Positions 53,108-62,477 of a DNA stretch of 64,000 bases are shown here, piece after piece (position 1 is the first letter of the stretch; the number at the start of each line of letters is the position of its first letter). The notes under the pieces were generated by a model. It saw only the letters and a list, made by a program, of their open reading frames with translations. It made no database searches and was not told where the DNA came from. Source of the stretch: Bacillus ectoiniformans (GTDB taxonomy: Bacteria; Bacillota; Bacilli; Bacillales; Domibacillaceae); the NCBI RefSeq assembly GCF_016908875.1, contig NZ_JAFBES010000009.1, positions 1-64,000 on the forward strand, read 5' to 3'. The position numbers were made by a program, and so were the translations under genes.

Positions 53108-54382
53108 ATGAGGATTAGAGATTGGAATAAAAGCTTAAAAGTCCGCCTCTTTGGCGAAGCCGTAATAAACATTACATTTTGGATGTTTTTTCCGTTCCTG
53201 GCCATCTATTTTGCAGATGCGTTTGGGAAAGAAAAGGCGGGATTCCTGCTCATCCTCTCGCAATTATTTTCAGTTTTCGCCAATTTGATTGGCGGATACT
53301 GTGCAGATCGGTTTGGCCGCAAGAAAATGATGGTGTATGCCGCTTTCGGACAAGCTGCTTCTTTTTTACTTTTTGCTTTTGCTAATTCACCGTGGTTTCA
53401 GTCACCCGTTCTAGGATTTATTGCATTTACCATAGGCGGAATGTTTGGAGCCCTATACTGGCCTGCCAGTGAAGCGATGATTGCCGACGTAGTTGAAGAG
53501 AAAGACAGGAGTTCTGTCTTCGCCGTGTTTTATACATCCATCAATATTGCTGTCGTCATTGGACCTATTCTCGGCGGCATCTTCTTTTTCAGCTATCGAT
53601 TTGAATTGATGGTATTTGCAGCAGCTGCTTGCCTCTTTCTCACCTTTATTCTCATTAAATGGGTTGAGGAATCTCTTCCTGCAAAAAAAGCAATGCTTTC
53701 TGATGGAGATAAGAAGTGGTACAGCTTTTTACTGGAGCAATTAAAGGATTACCGCATCATCGTTCATGATAAATTATTCATGCTGTTTATTTTAGCAGGC
53801 ATATTGAGTGCGCAAACCTTTATGCAGCTTGATTTATTAATTCCCGTTTATTTAAAGGAAACGATTAGCCTGCAAACGATCTTCTCTTTTGCTGACTGGA
53901 ACTTTCAAATAACTGGAGAAAAAGCCTTTGGGCTATTAATTTCCGAGAATGGCTTGCTCGTCGCCTTGTTTACGGTAGCCATTTCAAAGTGGGTCACGCC
54001 GTTTAGGGAAAGAAACGTCTTTGCCATCTCCTCTATTTTATACGCGGCTTCGATGTGGATGTTTGGACTGACGGGCTGGTTCTGGGGGATGGTCCTAGCT
54101 ATGGCGGTCTTCACTCTTGGAGAATTAATGATTGTCGGTCTTCAGCAAAGCTTTATTTCTAAATTAGCTCCGGAAGAGATGCGCGGACAATATTTCGCCG
54201 CGGCCAGTTTGCGATATACACTTGGACGAACGGTGGCTCCGATTTCTATTCCAATGACCGCATGGTTTGGATTCATTTGGACGTTCACCATTCTTGCCGT
54301 TCTTGCCCTACTAAGCGCTGTCGTTTATTACTACATGTTCTACCTATATGATAGGCAGAAATCATCAAATGCCACGCTGTAA
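53108..54382 (+). CDS. MFS transporter, drug-efflux type
   Basis: The 424-aa protein has 12 hydrophobic segments and MFS motif A in GGYCADRFGRKKMMV (loop 2-3). The pattern is that of 12-helix H+ antiporters of the MdtG/YttB kind. The ATG at 53108 lies 8 nt after AAGGAG; an earlier ATG cluster at 53030 lacks a ribosome site and would overlap the regulatory region. It is divergent from bioD-bioK with a BirA operator between, so a link to biotin or its precursors is possible but unproven. Confidence 0.88.
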   Translation: MRIRDWNKSLKVRLFGEAVINITFWMFFPFLAIYFADAFGKEKAGFLLILSQLFSVFANLIGGYCADRFGRKKMMVYAAFGQAASFLLFAFANSPWFQSPVLGFIAFTIGGMFGALYWPASEAMIADVVEEKDRSSVFAVFYTSINIAVVIGPILGGIFFFSYRFELMVFAAAACLFLTFILIKWVEESLPAKKAMLSDGDKKWYSFLLEQLKDYRIIVHDKLFMLFILAGILSAQTFMQLDLLIPVYLKETISLQTIFSFADWNFQITGEKAFGLLISENGLLVALFTVAISKWVTPFRERNVFAISSILYAASMWMFGLTGWFWGMVLAMAVFTLGELMIVGLQQSFISKLAPEEMRGQYFAAASLRYTLGRTVAPISIPMTAWFGFIWTFTILAVLALLSAVVYYYMFYLYDRQKSSNATL

Positions 54383-54387
54383 ACGTG

Positions 54388-54423
54388 AAAGAAGGCACTG
54401 AAAATAATATCAGTGCCTTCTTT
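54388..54423. terminator. Terminator between the MFS gene and the RraA-like gene
   Basis: AAAGAAGGCACTG (54388-54400) pairs perfectly with CAGTGCCTTCTTT (54411-54423), between two convergent genes. Confidence 0.9.
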
Positions 54424-54425
54424 GT

Positions 54426-54929
54426 TTATTCAGCGTTCCCATTAATTAATGACTGTTCTGAAATGACAATTCCATCTTCATCTGCATAGACATAATGGCC
54501 TGGCACCCACTCAACCTCTCCGAATTGAACAGGAATATCCTTCTCGCCTTTTCCCACTTTAATGCTCTTTAGCGGGTTGCTGCCAAGAGCCATGACTCCG
54601 ATGGATTGCTGTTTTAACTCAGCTGTATCGCGAACACAGCCATTGACAATGACTCCAGCTAATCCTCTTTTTTCAGCAATTTCACCTAATAAATCGCCAA
54701 GCAATGCACAGTTTTTAGAAGCTCCGCCGTCTACGACAAGTACGTGTCCCTCAGGAATCGTTTGAAGGGCCTCTTTCACAAGCACATTGTCTTCAAACAC
54801 CTTTACAGTAGAGATAGGACCAGAAAAACGCTTGTGGCCGCCGTATGATTTGAACTCTTGCTTGCACACCTTTAATTGATCTGCATAATCATCACACAAA
54901 TCCGCCGTTTTAATATCTGTTTTAATCAA
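54426..54929 (-). CDS. RraA-family protein (RNase regulator-like / HMG aldolase fold)
   Basis: The family includes RraA, which inhibits RNase E in Proteobacteria, and class II 4-hydroxy-4-methyl-2-oxoglutarate/oxaloacetate aldolases. This 167-aa protein has the conserved core [39 protein letters not shown] and [14 protein letters not shown]. The Arg-Asp pair of the metal-binding GCVRD is kept, so an aldolase or decarboxylase role is more likely than RNase control, as most Bacillaceae lack RNase E. The TTG at 54929 is chosen because AAAGGGGGA lies 6 nt upstream and length then fits the family; longer starts add an unrelated basic segment. Confidence 0.85.
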   Translation of the reverse strand: MIKTDIKTADLCDDYADQLKVCKQEFKSYGGHKRFSGPISTVKVFEDNVLVKEALQTIPEGHVLVVDGGASKNCALLGDLLGEIAEKRGLAGVIVNGCVRDTAELKQQSIGVMALGSNPLKSIKVGKGEKDIPVQFGEVEWVPGHYVYADEDGIVISEQSLINGNAE

Positions 54930-55026
54930 TTCACTTCCCCCTTTCATATATGTCATAATTATTCGACGGTTTCTTCTTATTTCCTTTTTATGAAACCAAT
55001 TTACCTTTTTGTCAAAAAACGAATAA

Positions 55027-55051
55027 GTTTTCATTAGTTTTGAGAGGGTAA
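55027..55051 (+). promoter_or_regulatory. SigB-like general stress promoter
   Basis: GTTTTC (55027-55032) and GGGTAA (55046-55051) are 13 bp apart, close to the SigB consensus GTTTAA-N12-14-GGGTAT. It lies about 40 bp before a YflT-domain stress protein gene, which supports it. Confidence 0.6.
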
Positions 55052-55089
55052 ACAATAAGTAAGGAATGCCCATGAGGAGGAGGACTTAC

Positions 55090-55629
55090 ATGGTGACTAA
55101 AAAAGTAATTGGCTTATTTGAACATGAAATTGATGTCATTCGTCAAATTGAACAATTAAAAGTTGAAGGATACTCACCGAAGTCAATGTACGCTGTCACG
55201 AAAGATGCGGATTTCAATTTACTTTTGCAGCATCGGACAGCAGCCGAAGTGACCTCAGCAGGACCTAATATGGTGGAGAAAATGAAGTCCATCTTTCTTC
55301 AAGAAGAACCGATAAAAGATTATTTAATTGAATTTGGGTTATCTGAAGAAGAAGCGGCTATTTACCACGAAGAGATCGAGCATGAAAAGATTCTGCTCGT
55401 ATTAGAAGAAGAAGCCGTGCCTCAAAAGAACTTTTTATTTTTCACCCCAAAAGAGTCATCTAAAGAGTCATCTAATAGCGTAAAGAAAAAAGATTCCCCG
55501 CTTCCTTCAAAAGAAGAAGCAGAAGACCGCCAGAAAAAACAAGAGCGAGATAAATATGAAGAACCGACCATTACCGACGATACGTTAATTCCCCCCAATC
55601 AGCAGCCTTACCACCGGGATTTCTTTTAA
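55090..55629 (+). CDS. YflT-domain general stress protein
   Basis: The 179-aa protein has an N-terminal YflT/GsiB-type heat-stress domain (about residues 1-105; it opens KKVIGLFEHEIDVIRQIEQLKVEGYSPKSMYAVTKD and contains SEEEAAIYHEEIEHEKILLVL). A charged, Lys/Glu/Ser-rich tail (about 118-179) is probably disordered. The family is induced by SigB during general stress in Bacillus; its biochemical role is unknown. GGAGGAGGA precedes the ATG at 55090. A SigB-like promoter is seen upstream. Confidence 0.85.
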   Translation: MVTKKVIGLFEHEIDVIRQIEQLKVEGYSPKSMYAVTKDADFNLLLQHRTAAEVTSAGPNMVEKMKSIFLQEEPIKDYLIEFGLSEEEAAIYHEEIEHEKILLVLEEEAVPQKNFLFFTPKESSKESSNSVKKKDSPLPSKEEAEDRQKKQERDKYEEPTITDDTLIPPNQQPYHRDFF

Positions 55630-55642
55630 TCACATGTTTAGG

Positions 55643-55672
55643 CCCGCCCCGATATACGGAGCGGGTTGTTTT
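55643..55672 (+). terminator. Terminator of the YflT gene
   Basis: CCCGCCCCG (55643-55651) pairs with CGGAGCGGG (55657-55665), with one mismatch, followed by TTGTTTT. Confidence 0.75.
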
Positions 55673-55748
55673 AGCTGCAGCAGAAATGAAGACTCTTTAA
55701 TTACCTCAGCGAATTCGTTTAGATCACAGCTTGTCTTAAAGTAAGTGA

Positions 55749-57191
55749 TTATTTAAATTGCCCTAGTTTTTTCTCCATCAATTCACGACCTGAAATCCCT
55801 GGGTCCGTCATTTCATATGGATGAAGAATAATATCTAACTCTTCATGAGTCAGTACTCCGCGCTCCACGCAGATTTCACGGACAGATTTCCCTGTATCAA
55901 TCGCTTCCTTCGCAATGGCTGCAGCTACTTCATATCCCACATGCGGATTAATAGCCGTGATAATTCCGACACTGTTATTCACGTAGTGTTCCATTCTTTC
56001 CACGTTTGCTTCGATTCCTTCTAAGCAATACTTACGGAAAACAGTAAATACATTCGTCATGATCTGAGTGGATTGAAGTAAATTAAAGACAAGGACTGGT
56101 TCCATCACGTTTAATTCGAATTGTCCTGCTTCTGAAGCTAAACAAATCGTATGATCATTGCCGATCACTTGGAAAGCTACTTGATTTAACACTTCTGCCA
56201 TAACCGGATTAACTTTTCCCGGCATGATGGAAGAACCCGGCTGGCGGGCTGGAAGGGTAATTTCGCCAAGGCCTGCTCGTGGACCTGATGCCATCATACG
56301 CAAATCATTCGCCACTTTTGACATATTCATCATGCAAACTTTTAACGCTGATGATACTTCTAAATAAGCATCTGTATTCTGAGTGGCATCGACTAAATGC
56401 TCAGCTTTCACAATTGGATAACCGCTGTTTGAGGCTAAATACTCTACAACCTTTTCAATATAAAGCGGCTCCGCATTTAGCCCGGTACCCACAGCAGTCG
56501 CTCCCATGTTTACTTCAAATAAATCCTTTTTCGATGAAGATATTCGCTCAATGTCCCGGCGAAGCACTCTTGCATATGCTTCAAACTCCTGGCCAAGACG
56601 AATTGGCACCGCATCTTGCAGATGAGTTCTTCCCATCTTTAAAATGTGATTAAATTCAACAGCTTTTTGACTGAAGGCCTCATGCAGCATTTCCATGACT
56701 TCAAGCAAGGTATCGACTTTTTCAATAACGGCTAAGTGAATCGCCGTCGGGAAGGCATCATTTGTCGATTGAGCCATATTTACATGAGTATTGGGAGAAA
56801 TATATTGATAACTTCCTTTTTCCTTCCCGATAATTTCAAGCGCTCGGTTAGCAATCACTTCATTTCCATTCATATTAATGGAAGTGCCTGCCCCTCCTTG
56901 AATCGGATCAACAATAAATTGATCATGGTACTGTCCGGAGATCACCTCATCTGTGGCTTGAATAATCGCTTCAGCTATCCATTCGTCCAGCTGCCCAATA
57001 TCTCTATTTGCCTGTGCGGCGGATTTCTTTACAATAGCCAATGCTTTAATTAAACTCTCGTCGATATGGTAGCCAGTAATCGGAAAGTTTTCTACCGCTC
57101 TCAGCGTCTGCACCCCATAATAAGCCCCTTTTGGCACTTCTTTTTCTCCTAAAAAGTCTCTTTCAATACGAAACAGCTTTTTCTTAATCAT
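55749..57191 (-). CDS. aspA: Aspartate ammonia-lyase
   Basis: Aspartase converts aspartate to fumarate and ammonia. The 480-aa protein is of the fumarase/aspartase superfamily: GGAGTSINMNGNEVIANRA and SPNTHVNMAQSTNDAFPTA near the active site, KMGRTHLQDAVPI, and the signature GSSIMPGKVNP with the catalytic Ser loop. The TNDAFPT and AQST patterns fit aspartase better than fumarase. It follows dcuA by 47 bp on the same strand, so aspartate uptake, cleavage and fumarate or succinate exchange are probably run together. Confidence 0.94.
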   Translation of the reverse strand: MIKKKLFRIERDFLGEKEVPKGAYYGVQTLRAVENFPITGYHIDESLIKALAIVKKSAAQANRDIGQLDEWIAEAIIQATDEVISGQYHDQFIVDPIQGGAGTSINMNGNEVIANRALEIIGKEKGSYQYISPNTHVNMAQSTNDAFPTAIHLAVIEKVDTLLEVMEMLHEAFSQKAVEFNHILKMGRTHLQDAVPIRLGQEFEAYARVLRRDIERISSSKKDLFEVNMGATAVGTGLNAEPLYIEKVVEYLASNSGYPIVKAEHLVDATQNTDAYLEVSSALKVCMMNMSKVANDLRMMASGPRAGLGEITLPARQPGSSIMPGKVNPVMAEVLNQVAFQVIGNDHTICLASEAGQFELNVMEPVLVFNLLQSTQIMTNVFTVFRKYCLEGIEANVERMEHYVNNSVGIITAINPHVGYEVAAAIAKEAIDTGKSVREICVERGVLTHEELDIILHPYEMTDPGISGRELMEKKLGQFK

Positions 57192-57238
57192 GACATCCCA
57201 CTCCTATCTTATTTCGCCCTATTGTCCATGTGTATATG

Positions 57239-58552
57239 CTAGTACAGGAAATTGATGATGATCAAGCCGATGCCCACCGCACCAATCGTAGCTACGACTC
57301 CTGGAATCATAAAGCTATGATTTAATACATATTTTCCAATTCGTGTCGTTCCTGTTCTGTCAAAGTTAATGGCCGCTACTACAGTACCATAATTCGGTAT
57401 GAAAAAGTAGCCGTTGACCGCAGGAAACATGGCAATGAGTAAATATGGAGAAATCCCAAGTGAAATTCCGAGCGGCATGAGCGCACGTACTGTCGCAGCC
57501 TGACTGTAAAGCAAAATAGATAATACAAACAAGGCAAACGCGAACATCCATGGAGCCGCTGTGACAAGATCTTGGATGGACCCTTGAATAGTCTCCATAT
57601 TCCCTTTAAAGAACGTATCACCCATCCAGGCAATTCCGAAAATCGCTACAACCGCTGTGACTCCTGCCTTAAAAACAGTGCCAGAAACGATTGATTCAAC
57701 ATCTGGCTTGCATAAAAGAATAATTAAAGCAGAAATAGTCAGCATCACAATCTCAATCGTATGCGGCATAGACAATCGGACAAGTTCACCTTCAACTGTC
57801 CATGCAGGTCTTAAAAATTCTAACGAGCCTAATAACACCACAAGGATCGCTCCTATTAAAAATAAGGCAACAGAAATCTTTGACTCCTTTGTGATTTGCA
57901 ATTCATGCTGATCGGCTTTAATAGAGGCCAGTCCTTGTTCTAAACGCTCCAAGTAAATAGGGTCATCTTCTAGCTCTTTACCCATTTTGCTCGCAACAAA
58001 TGCGGCAATCATACAAGCAATAAAAGTAGATGGAATACATACTATTAATATGTCCAGTAAACTGATTTGAAAATCAGCCAGTAAGGCAACAAGCGCCACT
58101 GTTGCTGCTGAAATTGGACTAGCTGTAATCGCCTGCTGGGAAGCAATAACCGCAATCGACATCGGACGTTCCGGCCGAACTTTCGATTCGCGGGCGACTT
58201 CTGCAATCACTGGAAGCACAGAGTAAGCCACATGGCCTGTCCCTGCACAAAGGGTAAATATATACGTCACCATTGGCGCGACAAATGTAATTCTCTTAGG
58301 ATTTTTTCGCAAGGCTTTTTCTGCAATACTGACCAGGTAATCCATTCCTCCTGCTGCCTGGAGCGAACTAGCTGCTGTAATGACCGCAACGATCATCAGC
58401 ATCACGTCGATTGGCGGATCTGTCGGCTGCAGCTGAAAAACAAAAACGAAAATAGCCAAACCGACACCGCCCATAACGCCTAGACCTACCCCGCCAAGCC
58501 GGGCGCCGATAAATATACAAGCAAGTAAGATAGCAAATTGAATCCAAAACAT
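57239..58552 (-). CDS. dcuA: Anaerobic C4-dicarboxylate transporter DcuA
   Basis: DcuA exchanges aspartate, fumarate and succinate across the membrane. The 437-aa protein has 10-11 hydrophobic segments and the family blocks GGVGLGVMGGVGLAIFVF, FVAPMVTYIFTLCAGTGHVAYSVLPVIAEVARE, RPERPMSIAVIASQQAITASPISAATVAL and FIPNYGTVVAAINFDRTGTTRIGKYVLNHSFM. GGAGGTG lies at good spacing before the ATG. Upstream partner of aspA. A DASS-type dicarboxylate carrier is also encoded near the left end of the window. Confidence 0.95.
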   Translation of the reverse strand: MFWIQFAILLACIFIGARLGGVGLGVMGGVGLAIFVFVFQLQPTDPPIDVMLMIVAVITAASSLQAAGGMDYLVSIAEKALRKNPKRITFVAPMVTYIFTLCAGTGHVAYSVLPVIAEVARESKVRPERPMSIAVIASQQAITASPISAATVALVALLADFQISLLDILIVCIPSTFIACMIAAFVASKMGKELEDDPIYLERLEQGLASIKADQHELQITKESKISVALFLIGAILVVLLGSLEFLRPAWTVEGELVRLSMPHTIEIVMLTISALIILLCKPDVESIVSGTVFKAGVTAVVAIFGIAWMGDTFFKGNMETIQGSIQDLVTAAPWMFAFALFVLSILLYSQAATVRALMPLGISLGISPYLLIAMFPAVNGYFFIPNYGTVVAAINFDRTGTTRIGKYVLNHSFMIPGVVATIGAVGIGLIIINFLY

Positions 58553-58699
58553 TATATGTCACCTCCGAAATTGGGAATATTTACTTCTACCCCAATTACC
58601 AATTTTTATTAATTATTTACAAAGAAAGTATAACAAATTTCGATAAAGTTTGCTCACCATTTCACAAATATGTAAATATATTTTTACTGCTTAATTGAA

Positions 58700-58742
58700 A
58701 AATAAAAACCCGATTGGACAGGTAATCTCCAAACCGGGTTTT
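58700..58742 (-). terminator. Terminator of the pabA-pabC pair
   Basis: On the minus strand AAACCCG (58741-58735) with CGGGTTT (58712-58706) and inner TTGGA/TCCAA pairs form an imperfect stem followed by a T-rich tract. Confidence 0.8.
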
Positions 58743-58761
58743 CCGCTGTATAGAGCCATTT

Positions 58762-59619
58762 TTACAATTGATTTCTGCTCCATAATTCTTCTCTATGCAA
58801 GCTGTAATCTTCATATAGATTCTTAGCATGCTTACCTTTTCGGCCTGGAAAAACACGGCTATTAATGCAAACGATTGGAACAATCTCTTGAATAGAATTG
58901 GTAAAAAACGCTTCCTCTGCCTCAAGCAGCTGCTCTTTTTTGTAATAGCCTTCTTCCATGCGCCATCCGTTCTTTTTTGCTAATGCCATGACAAGTTGTC
59001 TGGTAACTCCATTTAAAATGCCGGTTTCAATGGTGGGTGTATAAAGCGTGCCCCCTTTTATCCAGAAGACATTGGAGACAATTCCTTCTGCTATAAAACC
59101 TTCTGATGTAAAGAAAATACCTTCTTTTCTAAGATCATTGCCTATCTCGCGCTTAGCCGCAATATTATTTAAGTAATGATGAGATTTGAGCCGTTCTGAG
59201 AGTTCTGGCGTGTTTCGCTTAGTTTCAAGCCAAACTCCTTCCTTTTCCTGCATTTCTTTAGGTGGTTGAAGCGGCTTTTGAAACATGATGACATTCGGTT
59301 TTTTATAGACATCTGTCTGCAGACCAATTTCGCCATTGCCCGCAGATACATTCAACCGAATATACGCATCCTTTAATTCGTTCGCGTTTGATAAAGAGAT
59401 GACGATCTCCATGATTTCATCCCGGGTAAAAGCTCTCTCAATCATCAAAGTCTCCAGGCTTTTATTTAATCGCTCTAAATGATCGTCCAATAAAAAGGGA
59501 TGGCCATTATAAAGACGAAACGTTTCAAATACACCAAGTCCGTATAGAAATCCGTGATCAAAGGGAGAAATTCGTACTTCGTCTTGTTTTATGATCTGAC
59601 CGTTCATATAAACGAACAT
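58762..59619 (-). CDS. pabC: 4-amino-4-deoxychorismate lyase PabC
   Basis: PabC splits aminodeoxychorismate into p-aminobenzoate and pyruvate for folate synthesis. The 285-aa fold-type IV PLP protein opens MFVYMNGQIIKQDEVRISPFDHGFLYGLGVFETFR. It has the PLP Lys region HHYLNNIAAKREIGN, the FTSEGFIAEGIVSNVFWI block and LNGVTRQLV. D-amino acid and branched-chain aminotransferases share the fold; adjacency to pabA decides the call. The ATG at 59619 lies one base past the pabA stop. Confidence 0.92.
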   Translation of the reverse strand: MFVYMNGQIIKQDEVRISPFDHGFLYGLGVFETFRLYNGHPFLLDDHLERLNKSLETLMIERAFTRDEIMEIVISLSNANELKDAYIRLNVSAGNGEIGLQTDVYKKPNVIMFQKPLQPPKEMQEKEGVWLETKRNTPELSERLKSHHYLNNIAAKREIGNDLRKEGIFFTSEGFIAEGIVSNVFWIKGGTLYTPTIETGILNGVTRQLVMALAKKNGWRMEEGYYKKEQLLEAEEAFFTNSIQEIVPIVCINSRVFPGRKGKHAKNLYEDYSLHREELWSRNQL

Positions 59620-59620
59620 A

Positions 59621-60208
59621 TTACTCACCTGCCGGAACTTTTTTATAACGCTTAATAAAGTTCGCGAGCATCTCTCTTCCGCCATAGGTCATGATCGATT
59701 CCGGATGAAATTGGACACCTTCCACTGGCAATTCTTTGTGACGAATGGCCATAATTTCCCCTTCTTCTGTCCAGGCAGAGATCTCAAAACAATCCGGGAG
59801 TGTGTCCCGCTTAACAATGAGGGAATGGTAACGGGTCGCAGGAAAAGGATTTGGAAAGCCTTCAAAAATTGATTGGCCATCATGAAACATGGGCGATGTC
59901 TTTCCATGCATTAGCCGTTCTGCTTGTACGACTTCTCCGCCAAATACTTGGGCAATCGACTGCTGTCCGAGACAAACACCAAAGATCGGAATTTTGCCCG
60001 CAAATGTTCGGATCGCTTCTAAACTAATCCCAGCTTCATTGGGTGTGCAAGGCCCTGGGGAGATCATGAGAAAAGCAGGGTTCATTTCAGCGATTTCCTG
60101 AATCGTAATTGCATCGTTTCGCCTTACCACAAGCTCCTCCCCAAGCTCTCCTAAATATTGCACAAGATTATATGTGAATGAATCGTAGTTGTCGATCATT
60201 AAAATCAT
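59621..60208 (-). CDS. pabA: Aminodeoxychorismate/anthranilate synthase glutaminase subunit PabA
   Basis: PabA hydrolyses glutamine to feed ammonia to PabB, and in Bacillus also to TrpE. The 195-aa class I glutaminase has the oxyanion loop in [11 protein letters not shown], the nucleophile Cys in [12 protein letters not shown] and the His-Glu pair in [10 protein letters not shown]. The ATG at 60208 follows AAAGGAG at 8 nt. The chorismate-binding subunit pabB, normally just upstream, is not in this window. Confidence 0.93.
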   Translation of the reverse strand: MILMIDNYDSFTYNLVQYLGELGEELVVRRNDAITIQEIAEMNPAFLMISPGPCTPNEAGISLEAIRTFAGKIPIFGVCLGQQSIAQVFGGEVVQAERLMHGKTSPMFHDGQSIFEGFPNPFPATRYHSLIVKRDTLPDCFEISAWTEEGEIMAIRHKELPVEGVQFHPESIMTYGGREMLANFIKRYKKVPAGE

Positions 60209-60310
60209 TCGCTGTTCTCCTTTACACATGGTTGTGCTTATATTATGTATGGTTGATCCGTTTTCGTCTACTTAAAATTGCTGTAAAATTGTGTGCAATT
60301 AAATCCATTC

Positions 60311-60344
60311 AAAAAAGCTTAAGAGCAGCTACCCTTAAGCTTTT
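60311..60344 (-). terminator. Terminator behind ykfC
   Basis: On the minus strand AAAAGCTTAAG (60344-60334) pairs perfectly with CTTAAGCTTTT (60323-60313) around a 10-nt loop and ends in TTTTTTG. Confidence 0.88.
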
Positions 60345-60350
60345 AACAAG

Positions 60351-61364
60351 TTACTTAATATATCTTCTTGCACCAGCATATTCATTTCCATAGCCAGATT
60401 CGTCAATCACGTCAATCCGAACATGGGTTGAACTGTTTGGAGAATGAATCATTTTGCCTTCCCCTACATACATGCCAACGTGATGAACTCTTCCTTTTCC
60501 TTCTTCATAGGCAAAGAATAATAAGTCTCCTGCCTGCAAATTTTCACGTTCTACCGGAAGACCATTCTTCGCTTGTACAGAAGAGTCTCTAGGGATTGTT
60601 ATTCCGTTAGCATGATACATTGTATAGGTAAAACCAGAGCAGTCAAAGCCAAATCCTGACATTCCTGCCCACAAATATGGAAGTCCCAGGAACTGTTTAC
60701 CGCTGTCGACGATTTGCTGGCCAGTTGGAGCCGGCATGCTTTCATTGTCTTCAAGGATTGTAACGTCCTGTTTATTGAGCCATTTCGCTCCATCAGCAGG
60801 TGTCATTACTAACACCCAGTCTTTATGAGTTTTCAATATAGGCAAGCGAGTATTAAAGCTGATCTCCATTTGCTTAGCTGTTTGACGAGGCGCGTTATAC
60901 ACCCATGCTGTAGGCGCAGTAACTAAGGCTGTTGAGCGCTCAGACATTTTTTCGAAAGCTTTGCCATCTGCTAATTGCGCTTTCGGCATCCAGCCAGGAT
61001 AGCCCAGTTCATTTCTTGGCGTTGGCTGGTTATGAGCAGCAACTTTCACCCATTTCCCTTCTTCTTCAAGAATCGTCACCTTCGTACCATAAAGCGCCTG
61101 TGTTTCTAAATTTCCTACTAGCCACAGTTTATCCTGGTAAGCCATATTGCTTGTCCATTGGCGCAAATCAGCAGGTACAGAAGCGGATGGTGCATCCAGC
61201 TCACGCAAAAGATTAGGCTCAGTCCAGAGTGTCGCAACGGAGACATTTACATAAGCGGTTTGTTCCTTCTCTTTTGCTCCAGTCGTTTGCGGGGCAAAGA
61301 TAAACATTAATACGATTGACAAAAAGGCAAGTGACCATTTTTTCTGTTTGTTCAATTTCTTCAT
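60351..61364 (-). CDS. ykfC: Gamma-D-glutamyl-L-diamino acid endopeptidase, NlpC/P60 (YkfC)
   Basis: YkfC cleaves murein peptides between D-Glu and the diamino acid, giving L-Ala-D-Glu. The 337-aa protein has an N-terminal hydrophobic segment (residues 11-29, signal peptide ending near TTGA), two bacterial SH3 domains (about 35-210) and a C-terminal NlpC/P60 domain. The latter has catalytic Cys in GFDCSGFTY and His in RVHHVGMYVG. It lies downstream of the L-Ala-D/L-Glu epimerase gene. The ribosome site (GAAAGG) is very close to the ATG at 61364; a TTG nine bases on, at 61355, has better spacing and might be the true start. Confidence 0.93.
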   Translation of the reverse strand: MKKLNKQKKWSLAFLSIVLMFIFAPQTTGAKEKEQTAYVNVSVATLWTEPNLLRELDAPSASVPADLRQWTSNMAYQDKLWLVGNLETQALYGTKVTILEEEGKWVKVAAHNQPTPRNELGYPGWMPKAQLADGKAFEKMSERSTALVTAPTAWVYNAPRQTAKQMEISFNTRLPILKTHKDWVLVMTPADGAKWLNKQDVTILEDNESMPAPTGQQIVDSGKQFLGLPYLWAGMSGFGFDCSGFTYTMYHANGITIPRDSSVQAKNGLPVERENLQAGDLLFFAYEEGKGRVHHVGMYVGEGKMIHSPNSSTHVRIDVIDESGYGNEYAGARRYIK

Positions 61365-61379
61365 CCTTTCAATATATAT

Positions 61380-62462
61380 TTATAGAGAAAAAGAAGGCTT
61401 TCTCTTTACTCCTAAACCAAATTCTTCGGACAAAATTAATTGATCTTTCACGTATTGAATGCCTTCAAACGGTTCATCCTTAATCCATAAAGGAGCATCC
61501 AGATCGATCTTCGTGATATTAGGATGAGCCGTGGCTAAATGTGCGGCGGCGGCCACACTGACAGATGACTCCATCATGCTGCCGATCATACATTCAACTT
61601 CTGCTGCTTCTGCCATATCCGCGATTTGCAGCGCTCGACGAATGCCGCCGGTTTTCATTAATTTAATATTTAAAAAATCCACCGCTTTTTCTGACAATAA
61701 ACGCATCGCATCGCGCGGTGAGAAAAGACTTTCGTCTGCCATAATCGGCAGCTCCACATGATTCTTTATTTCTTTCAATCCATCAATATCGTAAGCTTTT
61801 ACCGGCTGTTCGATTAAATCAATGTTCAGGTTTCTGTTTTCCAGCTCATGAATAATTTTAATCGCTTGCTTCGGTGTCCAGCCTTGATTCGCGTCAACTC
61901 GAATGGTAATATCTGCTCCCACTGCTTGCCGGATCGACTCGATTCTCTCCACATCTTTCTCCCAGTCTTTGCCGACCTTTATTTTCATCGTGGAAAATCC
62001 GTCTCTAACAATATCAATTGCATCTCGAACCATATCAGCAGGTTCTCCGACACTGACAGTCATATCATTCTGAAGATTATTTGTTCTTCCTCCAATAAAT
62101 TGATATAAAGGTAATTTTAACTGTTTGCATACCGCGTCATACAGAGCAATTTCTACTGCCGCTTTTGCACTGGTATTGCCGACACTTGAGTTTTGAACAA
62201 TCAAAGACAATCGATTTAACTGCTCGATTTCTTTGCCTTCTAGCTGGGGAGCGATCACTTCACTAATGATTTCTACAATACTGCCAGTTGAGTCCCCTGT
62301 AATGGCAACTGTCGGCGCTGCGGCTCCTATTCCCTCCGTTCCGTCTTCCAATAAAACTGAAACAAAAATATTATCAATTTCTAACGCCGTTCGTAAAGCG
62401 GTCTTAAATGGCTTGACTAAAGGGAGTTTCTCAACGGAAACTCTCACTGCTTGAATTTTCAT
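61380..62462 (-). CDS. ykfB: L-Ala-D/L-Glu epimerase (YkfB)
   Basis: This enolase-superfamily enzyme turns L-Ala-D-Glu, released from murein, into L-Ala-L-Glu so that ordinary peptidases can use it. The 360-aa protein has the two-domain enolase build. The acid/base Lys pair is in TMKIKVGKD, metal ligands in RVDANQGW, DLIEQPV and MADESLF, and the second Lys in FLNIKLMKTGG. The DxD motif expected late in the barrel is seen in TKIDLDAPLW. AAGGAAG precedes the ATG. It sits between a DUF819 transporter-like gene and ykfC. Confidence 0.94.
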   Translation of the reverse strand: MKIQAVRVSVEKLPLVKPFKTALRTALEIDNIFVSVLLEDGTEGIGAAAPTVAITGDSTGSIVEIISEVIAPQLEGKEIEQLNRLSLIVQNSSVGNTSAKAAVEIALYDAVCKQLKLPLYQFIGGRTNNLQNDMTVSVGEPADMVRDAIDIVRDGFSTMKIKVGKDWEKDVERIESIRQAVGADITIRVDANQGWTPKQAIKIIHELENRNLNIDLIEQPVKAYDIDGLKEIKNHVELPIMADESLFSPRDAMRLLSEKAVDFLNIKLMKTGGIRRALQIADMAEAAEVECMIGSMMESSVSVAAAAHLATAHPNITKIDLDAPLWIKDEPFEGIQYVKDQLILSEEFGLGVKRKPSFSL

Positions 62463-62477
62463 GGTGACTTCCTTTCT

